Source: Trifolium pratense
Taxonomy: Eukaryota > Streptophyta > Magnoliopsida > Fabales > Fabaceae
DNA length: 64,000 bases
Direction of reading: 5' to 3'
Assembly (NCBI RefSeq): GCF_020283565.1
Contig: NC_060063.1
Span: 23,862,777-23,926,776, forward strand
The notes under the pieces are model-generated. The model saw only the letters and a list, made by a program, of their open reading frames with translations. It ran no database searches and had not been told where the DNA came from. Positions 1-9,073 of this stretch are shown piece after piece; the first letter of the stretch is position 1, and every line of letters begins with the position of its first letter. The translations under genes and the position numbers were made by a program.

Positions 1-661
1 GGAAATATAACAAGTGACGATGCGTCCAGGAGATTGTATCAGTCCCTCCAACTCTTGGACTGATAGAAGCAAGGATTATCTTGAACAAAACTCTGCACTC
101 GTCAGTCAATCCTTTGACTTTCCCTTTCAGCTTAAAGTCAGTGCAGATGAGATGCAGAAGATCATCTCTATATCTGGTATCCTTTTCAAAAACATCTAAC
201 TCTATCCCAGAGTTAGGTAGACCAAGGAGAGCATTGAAATGAATGGGTGAGAAGGCCATATTCATCCCACAGATGTTAGACCTAATCTGAACACCTGTAA
301 ATTCCAGCAAGCCCATTTCCTTCCTAGTTTTACCCTTCAGACTAGGATTCCTCTCAATAGCAGCAATTTCTTCCTTCTTTGCTTCATGTTTATCAAACAC
401 TCTTGCTTTCATCCAAAATTTCTTAAGCAAGTCTGGGTAGATAGGACCGTTAAGCATGTCGAAGTACTTATCCCATCCTTGTGATGTAAAGTACTGTTTA
501 ACTTCAAAGCCGTTTGCAGAAAGACTACCAAAGTCCACAATCTTCTCAGACAGATACGTGAGTTCAGATTCTGGAAACTCCATTTCGTTCCCAACAATCT
601 GAAGATTTTTGAACATAAACGGAGGAATCTTGGTTGAAGAAGATGACGAAGGTCCAGCCAT
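1..661 (-). CDS. Env-like ORF of element A (partial, runs off left edge)
   Basis: Starts at the ATG at 661 (MAGPSSSSSTKIPPFMF) and stays open for about 220 codons to the window edge. It closely matches the first 220 residues of the 891-residue ORF of element B at 9074-11749, with scattered substitutions. Sireviruses often carry an ORF between pol and the 3' LTR that is called env-like from its position. No signal peptide or membrane segment is visible in this part. I infer a retroelement accessory protein of unknown function. Confidence 0.75.
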   Translation of the reverse strand, partial: MAGPSSSSSTKIPPFMFKNLQIVGNEMEFPESELTYLSEKIVDFGSLSANGFEVKQYFTSQGWDKYFDMLNGPIYPDLLKKFWMKARVFDKHEAKKEEIAAIERNPSLKGKTRKEMGLLEFTGVQIRSNICGMNMAFSPIHFNALLGLPNSGIELDVFEKDTRYRDDLLHLICTDFKLKGKVKGLTDECRVLFKIILASISPRVGGTDTISWTHRHLLYF

Positions 662-1111
662 GTTGGAGATTAGGGTAGGGTTTGGAAAACTAGCGAGAGA
701 GAAAGAAATTGTGTTGGAGGTTTAGAGAGAATATGAAAGTGTAGGTTGTGAAAGTGAATAGTGTGCAAGTGTATTGTGTAAGTTTATTTAAATGAGTACA
801 GTTAACATGAAAATAGCAAATTTGGGAAGTTACGCTAATTGACAGAAAGTTGAATACCAAAAATCATCATTAACCACCCACTACCTGACACACGTAGACC
901 ACGTGCAGAAATTTACTCGGTAACTGCTATTTTAATGGACAACTGTTCAGCAGTGAATACTAAACGTTTCCCACTTAAATAGTTCAGAGCCTCTGAGTTA
1001 TTTAAAATTCTCTATCAGAGTTAAGTACTTCAGAGCTTGTGTTTCAGATGTTCTGAATCATAAGTTCTGATATACATAACCTCTTACACTTTAATTGCCA
1101 AAAACAATTTT
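662..1111. other. Non-coding linker between pol and env-like ORF, element A
   Basis: No ORF. It is nearly identical to 11750-12199 of element B, so it is an element-specific spacer. It is rich in CTCTGA and TCAGAG motifs at about 980-1075 that recur throughout the LTRs. It may hold signals for expressing the downstream ORF, but nothing specific can be assigned. Confidence 0.6.
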
Positions 1112-4100
1112 TCATTCAGAGATTGAAAACATGTTCAGATGTTTCTTTATAAAATCAAATCTTTCAACAGATAAAGCTTTAGTAAATATATCAGCCCATT
1201 GATTTTCAGTATCAACAAACTTAATATCTATAATGCCTCTCTGAACATAATCTCTGATAAAATGGTGTTTAATTTCAATATGTTTGGCTCTAGAGTGTAG
1301 AATAGGATTTTTAGATAAATGAATGGCTGCAGTATTATCACAATATAAAGGAATATTGTTACTGCTTACCTGATAATCTTCTAACTGATATTTTAGCCAG
1401 AGTAGTTGTGTGCAACACTTAGCTGCTGAAATGTATTCTGCTTCTGCTGTAGACAAAGCTATAGTAGTTTGTCTTTTACTAGCCCAGGAGATAAGGTTTT
1501 CACCAACAAATTGACAATTGCCACTTGTGGATTTTCTTTCAATTTTATCTCCAGCATAGTCAGCATCACAGAATCCATTTAGCACATAATCATTGGATTT
1601 CTTATAGAGAAGTCCAAGATTAGTTGTTCCTTTCAGATACCTAAAGATTCTCTTTACAGCAGTAAGATGAGATTCTCTGGGATCTGACTGGAATCTTGCA
1701 CATAAGCAAACACTGAATAAAATATCTGGTCTAGAGGCTGTCAGATAGAGTAAGGAACCAATCATACCTCTGTAGACCTTTTGATCTACCTTTCCTTCAT
1801 CATCTGACTTGCCCATGTTGGTAGTTGGATGCATAGGAGTATTCATAATCTTGCAGTCATCTAGATTGAATTTCTTCAGAAGTTCTTTAGTGTATTTTGA
1901 TTGATGAACATAAGTTCCTTCCTTCTTCTGATTGATTTGAATTCCAAGAAAGAACTTCAACTCTCCCATCATGCTCATTTCAAATTCATCCTGCATTATC
2001 TTAGAAAAATTCTTGCACAAAGCAGCATTAGTTGAACCAAAAATAATATCATCAACATAAATTTGAATAATTAAAATGTCTTCTTTGGTTGTTTTTCTAA
2101 AGAGTGTGCAGTCAACCTTTCCTTTTTCAAAACCCTTTTCAAGAAGGAAATTACTGAGTCTATCATACCAAGCTCTGGGAGCTTGTTTCAGACCATACAG
2201 TGATTTCTTCAGTTTGAAAACATGTTCTGGATTTGAGACATCTTCAAAACCAGGAGGTTGCTTGACATACACTTCTTCAGAAATAAAACCATTTAAGAAG
2301 GCACTTTTAACATCCATCTGATATAAGGTTATTCCATGATTAACAGCATAAGATAGAAGTAACCTGATTGCTTCAAGTCTAGCAACTGGTGCAAAGGTTT
2401 CAGTATAGTCAATCCCCTCTTGTTGACTATAACCTTGTGCAACCAATCTAGCCTTGTTCCTTACCACTTCACCTTGTTCATTCAGCTTGTTTCTGAATAC
2501 CCATTTTGTTCCAATAATGTTCTTGTGTGAAGGTTTAGGCACTAGAGTCCATACATCATTCCTTTGGAATTGATTCAGCTCTTCTTGCATTGCTACAATC
2601 CAAGCATCATCCTTCAGAGCTTCATCAATCTTTGAAGGTTCCATCATTGAAATAAGACCAACTAAAGATTCCTCATTTCTCAGTTGAGATCTTGTCTTTC
2701 TTGGACTGTCCTTGTTGCCTAATATCAGTTCCTCTGGATGTGATGATTTGTATTTGAAGGTATTTCTTGGGGGCTCATCATCTTCAGACTCAACAACATC
2801 AGGTTCAGCAGATGCTTCAGATCTTGGTTGTTCAGAGTCTGTAGGAACTGTTGTATTCAGGGGTTCTTCAGAGAATGGATGTTCTGAGTAGTTTGGAATA
2901 TCTGAATATTGATCCTCTGATACCTGAAATCTAGACAAACCTTCCACAAGCTCTGACACTTGGTCAGGCTCTTTGTCATCAAATTTGACATGCATACTTT
3001 CTTCCACAGTGTGTGTTTCAGAAATATACAGTCTGTATGCTTTTGAGCGTTCAGAGTATCCTATAAAGATACCCTTATAACCTCTAGCATCAAATTTCTT
3101 TAGATGGACTTTGTTGTTTAAGATATAACATGTACATCCAAACTGATGAAAATAAGAAATATCAGGCTTCCTTCCATTGAACAATTCATAAGCAGTTTTG
3201 TTCAACTTAGATCTGATATAGATTCTATTTTGAACATAACATGCTGTGTTTACAGCTTCTGCCCATAAAAACTTTGCTACATTAGTTTCATGCATCATGG
3301 TTCTGGCCATTTCTTGCAGAGTTCTATTCTTCCTTTCCACAACCCCATTTTGTTGAGGAGTTCTAGGAGAAGAGAATTCATGCAGAATGCCATATTTTTC
3401 ACAAAAGTTTTCAAAAGGTTCATTTTCAAATTCTCCACCATGATCACTTCTAACTTTTAAAATAGTGTAGCCTTTTTCATTTTGAATTTGTTTGCAGAAG
3501 ATGCTAAACTCATCATAAGCTTCATCCTTTGTTCTAAGGAATTTTACCCAAGTCCATCTACTGTAATCATCAACAATTACTAATCCATACTTCTTTCCAT
3601 TGATTGAAGCAGTGTTAACTGGTCCAAAAAGATCAATGTGAAGAAGTTCCAATGGTCTTGAGGTAGAGACAATGTTCTTAGGTTTAAAAGAAGATTTTGT
3701 AATCTTTCCTTTTTGACATGAACCACAAAGTGTGTTTGAGTGATACTTGATTTTAGGTAAACCTCTGACAAGGTCAAGCTTGCTAAGCTTAGAGATTAAC
3801 CTCCAGTTAGCATGGCCTAACCTCTTATGCCAGATCCATTTTTCTTCACTCAAGGTTAAAAGACACATCACTTTTTGTTCATTCAAATCAGAAAGATTAA
3901 CTTTATAAACATTGTTCTTTCTCAGACCTTTGAATATAATGGAGTTATCAGATTGTTTAGATACAGTACATGATTCCTTATTAAAGACAACTACATAACC
4001 ATTGTCGCAAAATTGACTTATGCTCAATAGATTATGTTTAAGTCCATCAACTAACCAAACATCATTAATAGATAGGGAAGAATTACCTACTGTACCTGTA

Positions 4101-4270
4101 CCTATTATCTTTCCTTTCTGATTACCTCCAAAGCCAACAGAACCTCCTTCCTTCATGGTTAGCTTGGAAAACAGTTGTTTGTCACCAGTCATGTGCCTTG
4201 AACACCCACTATCCAGATACCATGAATGATTCATGATACTTCTTTGAGTGATAGGCTGTATGAGAAACAA
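1112..4270 (-). CDS. pol: Pol polyprotein, element A
   Basis: A single open frame of 1052 residues. Visible in order: aspartic protease motif [10 protein letters not shown] near residue 22; HHCC zinc region ([10 protein letters not shown] to CGSCQKGK) near 150-190; integrase catalytic D, D, E at HIDLFGP (about 210), SDHGGEF (about 274) and VVERKNRTL (about 308); reverse transcriptase with [10 protein letters not shown] (about 650) and YVDD (about 737); RNase H with CDADYAGD (about 899) and TAEAEY. All catalytic residues I can place are present. The frame begins just after the gag stop, in a different frame, at TTG. The first ATG is twelve codons in, at [10 protein letters not shown], so translation probably depends on a shift from gag rather than on its own start. 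The enzymes would copy and integrate element RNA. Confidence 0.92.
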   Translation of the reverse strand: MFLIQPITQRSIMNHSWYLDSGCSRHMTGDKQLFSKLTMKEGGSVGFGGNQKGKIIGTGTVGNSSLSINDVWLVDGLKHNLLSISQFCDNGYVVVFNKESCTVSKQSDNSIIFKGLRKNNVYKVNLSDLNEQKVMCLLTLSEEKWIWHKRLGHANWRLISKLSKLDLVRGLPKIKYHSNTLCGSCQKGKITKSSFKPKNIVSTSRPLELLHIDLFGPVNTASINGKKYGLVIVDDYSRWTWVKFLRTKDEAYDEFSIFCKQIQNEKGYTILKVRSDHGGEFENEPFENFCEKYGILHEFSSPRTPQQNGVVERKNRTLQEMARTMMHETNVAKFLWAEAVNTACYVQNRIYIRSKLNKTAYELFNGRKPDISYFHQFGCTCYILNNKVHLKKFDARGYKGIFIGYSERSKAYRLYISETHTVEESMHVKFDDKEPDQVSELVEGLSRFQVSEDQYSDIPNYSEHPFSEEPLNTTVPTDSEQPRSEASAEPDVVESEDDEPPRNTFKYKSSHPEELILGNKDSPRKTRSQLRNEESLVGLISMMEPSKIDEALKDDAWIVAMQEELNQFQRNDVWTLVPKPSHKNIIGTKWVFRNKLNEQGEVVRNKARLVAQGYSQQEGIDYTETFAPVARLEAIRLLLSYAVNHGITLYQMDVKSAFLNGFISEEVYVKQPPGFEDVSNPEHVFKLKKSLYGLKQAPRAWYDRLSNFLLEKGFEKGKVDCTLFRKTTKEDILIIQIYVDDIIFGSTNAALCKNFSKIMQDEFEMSMMGELKFFLGIQINQKKEGTYVHQSKYTKELLKKFNLDDCKIMNTPMHPTTNMGKSDDEGKVDQKVYRGMIGSLLYLTASRPDILFSVCLCARFQSDPRESHLTAVKRIFRYLKGTTNLGLLYKKSNDYVLNGFCDADYAGDKIERKSTSGNCQFVGENLISWASKRQTTIALSTAEAEYISAAKCCTQLLWLKYQLEDYQVSSNNIPLYCDNTAAIHLSKNPILHSRAKHIEIKHHFIRDYVQRGIIDIKFVDTENQWADIFTKALSVERFDFIKKHLNMFSISE

Positions 4271-4272
4271 CT

Positions 4273-6672
4273 TTAATCACTACGGTGGAACTCTTTATAA
4301 CAGTTAATGATAAAGTCATCCCAATATTCTTCCTCTTCATTTATCAAGTTCTGATTGTTAACTTGAGAATTTGTCAGCCATTGGTCAAGGACATAAGCCC
4401 TTCTTCCTTTGCATAGGACTTGTTTCCATACTCTAGGTAGGACATATCCTTTCCTAGTTGGTAAATCTGAATGATACATAATTTCAGCTTTTGGTACCCA
4501 TCTTCTGGGTCCACACTTGTTAGTCCACAAATGCTTACTGTGTTGTTGAGTGTGAGAGAAAGATTTTGGTTTGGAATAATAACTCTTTTGAAAATGGTTC
4601 TTAGTTTGAGTTCTGTTATTATTCCAGGACTTGGATTGTTTATGCTCCCAGAGTTTGTATTTATCACCAGTCCATTGATTTGACTGGTTATATTTACTGA
4701 CTCTAGAATCATAAATAACCTTAGTCCTATGTTGCCTCTGAGGTTTGAGGTTTGACTTTCTTTTAAAAACTTCTGAGCCTTTAGGTTGACTTTTCTCATG
4801 AACTAGAATTCCTCTGGTTCTAGAAGTTGAAGCCTCAGATTTTGAAACTTTCAGAACATCTGAACTAATACTGTCAAGTTCTGAATAGCTTTTATCTTCT
4901 GAGCTTTTCTTCCCAGATCCTGAGGAACTTGGTTCCTCTGAGTTGTCATTTCCCAAATCTCTCAGATTATTATCCTCATCTTCCAGAGTACCAAATTTCT
5001 TTCCTTCTTCACTCTGAGGTACAACATAGTAAACCCAAGATTTTCCAACCTTTTTGGGATAGGTCTTTAGCTTTGAATATGTTCTACCATATTCATAGCC
5101 AACTCCCTCTCCTCTATGTCTCATGACATTATAAACAAGATTAGCAGCTTTGCTCTTACCAAGGTTGAGATGCACAAACTGTTGAAGAGCCATTTCTTGC
5201 TCATCAGTAGGTTTGTGACACACAGCACAACCCTTTTCAAGATCATTTACTCTATTCAGAGTTTCTTGATATAGACCTTGAAAATGTTCTGCTTGTTCAG
5301 TCAGAGTGTTAAGGTTATCTTGTAAAACTTTTTGTTTACTTAACACTCTGAGATGTTTCTCAATGACCTTGTTAAGTGCAGTTATAAGTTGAGATTTAGA
5401 ACAGTCAGAAAATACCTCATCAGTTACTTCTGAATCTGATTCTGATTCATCGTCTGAGTCTACATCTGAGTCAGTTGAAGCCATCAGGGCTAGATTTGCT
5501 TCTTCTTCTTCCTCAACTTCTTCCTCAGATGATAGCTCTTCAAAGGTAGCCATCAGACTCTTTCTCAATTTGCTCTTGAATTGTTGCTTCTTTGAGCTAT
5601 ATCTTTTGCTTTTGTCTTTAGCAGACATTTCTGGACAATCAGCAATAAAGTGTCCTGGCTTCTTACAGTTGAAGCAGTTCTTCTGATCATCCTTTTTGCT
5701 GACAAAATTTCTGGAGCTATTACCTCTGAAATTTCTTTTGTTAAATCTGTTCCATTGCTGAAACTTGGTGAACAAAGCAAACTCATCCTCATTCATCTCA
5801 TCCTCTTGACCATCAGCAGAAGATTCTTCTTCAATATCAAGAAGCTGAGTCTTAAGAGCCTTAGAAGTAGTCTTAGTTGACTGTAAAGCCACTGACTTAG
5901 ACTTCTTCTTAGTTTCTGAGTCAGCATCCAGAACCATCTCATGGCTTCTGAGATTGCTTATCAGAGCTTCAAGACTCAGAGTCTTGAGATTTTGAGCTTC
6001 CTCTATTGCAGTGACCTTGGGTCTCCAAGCAATAGGAAGACTTCTCAGAATCTTCTGAACATGATCATAGGTAGAATAACTTCTCTTAAGAGCTTTAAGA
6101 CCAGATACAAGGATTTGAAACCTTGTAAACATAGTCTCAATGTTTTCATCTTGTTGCATAGTGAAAAGTTCATATTGCCTTATCAAAAGACTAGCCTTAG
6201 CCTCTTGAACCTTTTCATTTCCATCATAGGTAGCACACATAGAATCAAAGATAGATTTAGCAGTAGACTTGTCCTCTATTCTGACATAATCTTCATGTCT
6301 AATAGCACCAACAACAATGTCCTTTACTCTATGATGCTTAGTGTAGATTTTTAAGTTAGCTGGTGTGAGTAACTTTCTATGCTCAATGGACAACCTTCCA
6401 TGTTCATTTAAGTTTTCAAAAGTTACTCCCAACTCAACCAAATCCCACAACTCATGATCAATAGCAGTAATATTGCTATACAGTCTCTCTTTCCACCACT
6501 CAAATAATGAAGCATCACCATTGAATATAGGGGCTTTTCTGTTGCCACTATGTTCATGTGATTCATTACTTAAGTAGTCAAAACCAAAAGCATTTCTAGG
6601 ACCACCACCAGCACCACTGGCATTACCGGCTTCACCGGTTGTTCTAGTACTACTATCATCTCCTCCAGACAT
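4273..6672 (-). CDS. gag: Gag polyprotein, element A
   Basis: 799 residues from the ATG at 6672, 71 bases from the LTR. The N-terminal half carries copia gag regions of the DUF4219 and UBN2 type ([14 protein letters not shown] near residue 48, then [18 protein letters not shown]). A CCHC knuckle [14 protein letters not shown] lies near 331-345. An acidic run of glutamates and serines follows, then a coiled-coil-like stretch and a basic, low-complexity C-terminus. Gag would package element RNA in cytoplasmic particles. The segment around plus positions 4700-5030 differs strongly from element B, while the flanks are almost identical. Confidence 0.92.
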   Translation of the reverse strand: MSGGDDSSTRTTGEAGNASGAGGGPRNAFGFDYLSNESHEHSGNRKAPIFNGDASLFEWWKERLYSNITAIDHELWDLVELGVTFENLNEHGRLSIEHRKLLTPANLKIYTKHHRVKDIVVGAIRHEDYVRIEDKSTAKSIFDSMCATYDGNEKVQEAKASLLIRQYELFTMQQDENIETMFTRFQILVSGLKALKRSYSTYDHVQKILRSLPIAWRPKVTAIEEAQNLKTLSLEALISNLRSHEMVLDADSETKKKSKSVALQSTKTTSKALKTQLLDIEEESSADGQEDEMNEDEFALFTKFQQWNRFNKRNFRGNSSRNFVSKKDDQKNCFNCKKPGHFIADCPEMSAKDKSKRYSSKKQQFKSKLRKSLMATFEELSSEEEVEEEEEANLALMASTDSDVDSDDESESDSEVTDEVFSDCSKSQLITALNKVIEKHLRVLSKQKVLQDNLNTLTEQAEHFQGLYQETLNRVNDLEKGCAVCHKPTDEQEMALQQFVHLNLGKSKAANLVYNVMRHRGEGVGYEYGRTYSKLKTYPKKVGKSWVYYVVPQSEEGKKFGTLEDEDNNLRDLGNDNSEEPSSSGSGKKSSEDKSYSELDSISSDVLKVSKSEASTSRTRGILVHEKSQPKGSEVFKRKSNLKPQRQHRTKVIYDSRVSKYNQSNQWTGDKYKLWEHKQSKSWNNNRTQTKNHFQKSYYSKPKSFSHTQQHSKHLWTNKCGPRRWVPKAEIMYHSDLPTRKGYVLPRVWKQVLCKGRRAYVLDQWLTNSQVNNQNLINEEEEYWDDFIINCYKEFHRSD

Positions 6673-6728
6673 AGTGTTCTCACAAGATCTTTACTGTCTC
6701 ACTGTTAAGTGAAAGTAACAGACCAGGT

Positions 6729-6740
6729 GCTCTGATGCCA
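6729..6740 (-). promoter_or_regulatory. Primer-binding site, element A
   Basis: On the minus strand this reads TGGCATCAGAGC, two bases from the LTR end. It matches the 3' end of initiator tRNA-Met (TGGTATCAGAGC) with one mismatch. It primes minus-strand DNA synthesis and fixes the left border of the LTR at 6743. Confidence 0.85.
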
Positions 6741-6742
6741 AT

Positions 6743-7867
6743 TGAAGGTGTGAAAACACAAGAAGGGGGGGGTTGAATTGTGTTTTAGGTAAGTTAAAAC
6801 TTTTTCAAGTTCTTTAACTCAACTATGTTAGCAGCGGAAAAATAACACAATAAATCGCAAGATAGAGAGAGAGAGATCAAACAAGCAATTTATACTGGTT
6901 CCTCTCACAAAACGAGAGTAGTCCAGTCCCCTTGCACTTCCAAGGGAGTTCACTATAATCACACAAGATTACACCTGCTCAAGCACACAAGCAAGAGACT
7001 TCTCAACAATGCTCAAGCACACAAGCTTAAGACTTCACACTTAAGCACACAAGCTTAAGTTTCACACTTAAGCACACAAGCTTAAGTTTCCTCAAGTAAA
7101 TAGTAAAGTATATAAAAATATACAAATGCTCTTAGATGAACCTAAAGAGAGCAAATACAAATAGTACAGAGTATTTGGCTGAAGTGCAAAAACACTTGAT
7201 AGAGGTTCAGAGCTTGTATATCACAGAGTTCAGAGTTTGTTCAGCGCACGTTCAATTCTTGATAATTGTCTATATATTGGTTGTAGCTGAATCTTCTAGT
7301 ATATATACCACTAGAAAAGAGTCGTTGCAAAAAGAACCGTTGGAGTTGATAACCTTTTGTCTTCAAGCAGTCTGTCTTGATGCAGTTTGGTTGTATCCAA
7401 AACTAAGAAAGAGTTTCAGGTACTTTGACTACTGCAGAGAAGACTTTCCTTATTCAGCTAACAAAACTGAAGACCCACGTTCTCAAGTTAGGACAGACAG
7501 AACAGAGGTAGCTGAACTGATCAGGCTTGAAAGGTCCTTTTCTTCATTGGTAGAAGAGTTGACTAGCAAAGGGAATCTTCACAGCTTTCAAAGAGATCTT
7601 CAGAGTTTGATGAAGCTTGTAGACAGACAAGAAGTTCTGAAGTCTTCATCCTCTGAACGTTGTAACCTTCTGAAGTCTAACATCTTCTGAGCGCTTGTGA
7701 ACTTCTGAATTCACATCCTCTGAACTTCACTCAGAGCTTATATGATGCTTATATCTGCACACTTAAAATAAATTTTTAGTCCTTCCAATTGTTAATTAAT
7801 ACTTTGTTATCATCAAAACCTTTATATATTTAGGGGCAAACATTTTTAAATCAATTTTGTTCCAACA
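6743..7867 (-). repeat. Sirevirus LTR shared by elements A and B
   Basis: On the minus strand it begins TGTTGGAACAAAATTGA and ends CACCTTCA. On one side is the primer-binding site of element A; on the other is the polypurine tract of element B (AAAAAGGGGGAGATTG). It therefore serves as 5' LTR of A and 3' LTR of B. It contains three units of a 27-bp repeat centred on CACACAAGCTTAAG (about 7012-7092), against two in the other LTR. A minus-strand TATA-like GTATATATAC lies near 7297-7306. Confidence 0.9.
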
Positions 7868-8316
7868 CAATCTCCCCCTTTTTGATGATGACAAACATAA
7901 GTATTAATTGACAATTGTTGTTAAATTCTCTTAGGTTTATGAGGTTTGCAAGCTCCCCCTAAGATTGATACTCCTTAAAGCCAAAACTTTAAGTTCTATC
8001 CATGATATTTAATTTAGTATAAGATTAAGATAATTTGAAATAAAACAAGTTTCATATCTTTCTTCAGAGTGAGAGGTTTGCAAGCTCTCCCCCTAAGTCT
8101 CATAAGGCTAAGTTAAAATTGCACTCTTAACTTATCCTTACTTATGAAATTTATTTTAGTTTCAACTAACTTAGTCTCCGCATTGAAATACGTAAAACAA
8201 CTTTAAAAGTAACAACTTTTAACTTAACGGATAAAAGCGAGATAAAAGCATAAAAGCGTGGTTTCAGTTTTTGAACTTATCACTTATCAATTAATGCGTA
8301 ACTACTCCCCCTTTTG
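7868..8316 (-). promoter_or_regulatory. Ladder of polypurine tracts upstream of the 3' LTR of element B
   Basis: Four C-rich tracts on the plus strand are purine tracts in element sense: CTCCCCCTTTTTG at 7872-7884, GCTCCCCCTAAG near 7951-7962, CTCTCCCCCTAAG near 8085-8097, and ACTCCCCCTTTTG near 8302-8314. The first abuts the LTR and is the likely plus-strand primer. Repeated polypurine tracts before the 3' LTR are a described Sirevirus hallmark. Confidence 0.8.
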
Positions 8317-8450
8317 TCATTATCAAAAAGTTAAAACAAAGTTATATAACCAAGATAGTCAAAGAAGAATAGTGGTTGTTACAAAGGTGAATTTATTTCA
8401 AAACAAAAAACAACGCGCTAAAGAGTTTATAAAAAGGTAATCGAGTTAAC

Positions 8451-8754
8451 ATGCCTTCTTCAAGTAAAAATAAGAATAAACGAGTTAATCAAGAAAGATT
8501 AGGAAGAATGAGAAGGTTCAGTACACGCATTGCAGAGTTTCGGAGAAAGAAAGAAGACGAAAAACGCGAAGAAGATGAGAAAAAATAAAGAAGACAACAA
8601 GAAACCACAAGAAGCTGAGATAATAATCATCTCATCAGATTCTGAAGCTGAAGAGAATGAAGATGATGCTGACTATGTTGAGTTCTTGGCTAGCTATGTT
8701 CCAGAAGAGGAACAAGAAGAAGAAGAAGAAGAACAAAACCCAGATCCCATATAA
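8451..8754 (+). pseudogene. Opposite-strand small basic/acidic ORF inside element B, frameshifted
   Basis: On the plus strand, antisense to gag, pol and env. An ATG at 8451 opens a 45-codon basic ORF (MPSSSKNKNKRVNQERLG...) that ends at TAA 8586-8588, right after a run of six A. The +1 frame continues without a break to a stop at 8752-8754, encoding a lysine- and then glutamate-rich tail with IIIISSDSEAEE and YVEFLASYVPEEE. The two parts look like one protein of about 100 residues broken by a one-base indel. A TATA-like TTTATAAAAA lies at 8427-8436 and a poly(A) signal AATAAAAA at 8876-8883. I recognise no domain. It may be an accessory antisense gene of the retroelement, or a low-complexity chance ORF. 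Confidence 0.45.
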
Positions 8755-9073
8755 ATTTCATCAGAGGATGCTGAGGAGAAATCTGAGATTTCTTCTGAGT
8801 ATTATCCATCTGATTAGGATTAGGTTGTCTTTTTCCTTTTCTTTTTACCAATGTACTCAACATGGTTAGAGCATTAATAAAAATTTCGTTTTAAAAGCAT
8901 CTTGTGTTCTTATGGTCTTATTTAACAGAGAAAGTTTGCACAAAAAAAAAAATTATAACAGATCACATAACTGACAAAAGAAGTTGTTTAGACAAAAATA
9001 ACAAGTTCAGAAAACAAAAGAAAACAATCAAGCAAAACATAAGCAAAAACATAAAGAAAATGTGCATAGAATC

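Larger units (their letters stand above)
1..7867 (-). mobile_element. Sirevirus-type Ty1/copia retrotransposon A (truncated by window edge)
   Basis: Reading on the minus strand: LTR (6743-7867), primer-binding site, gag, pol, then an env-like ORF that runs off the left edge. The domain order protease, integrase, reverse transcriptase, RNase H is that of Ty1/copia. The large gag with a CCHC knuckle and a third ORF after pol match the SIRE/Maximus (Sirevirus) lineage. gag and pol are both open, so this copy could be young. Its 3' LTR lies outside the window. Its 5' LTR is also the 3' LTR of element B. Confidence 0.9.

Noticed and set aside
7136..7690. 184-codon open stretch on the plus strand within the LTR
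   Set aside because: It lies inside the shared LTR, antisense to the element. The copy in the other LTR differs by indels that break it, and no domain is recognisable.
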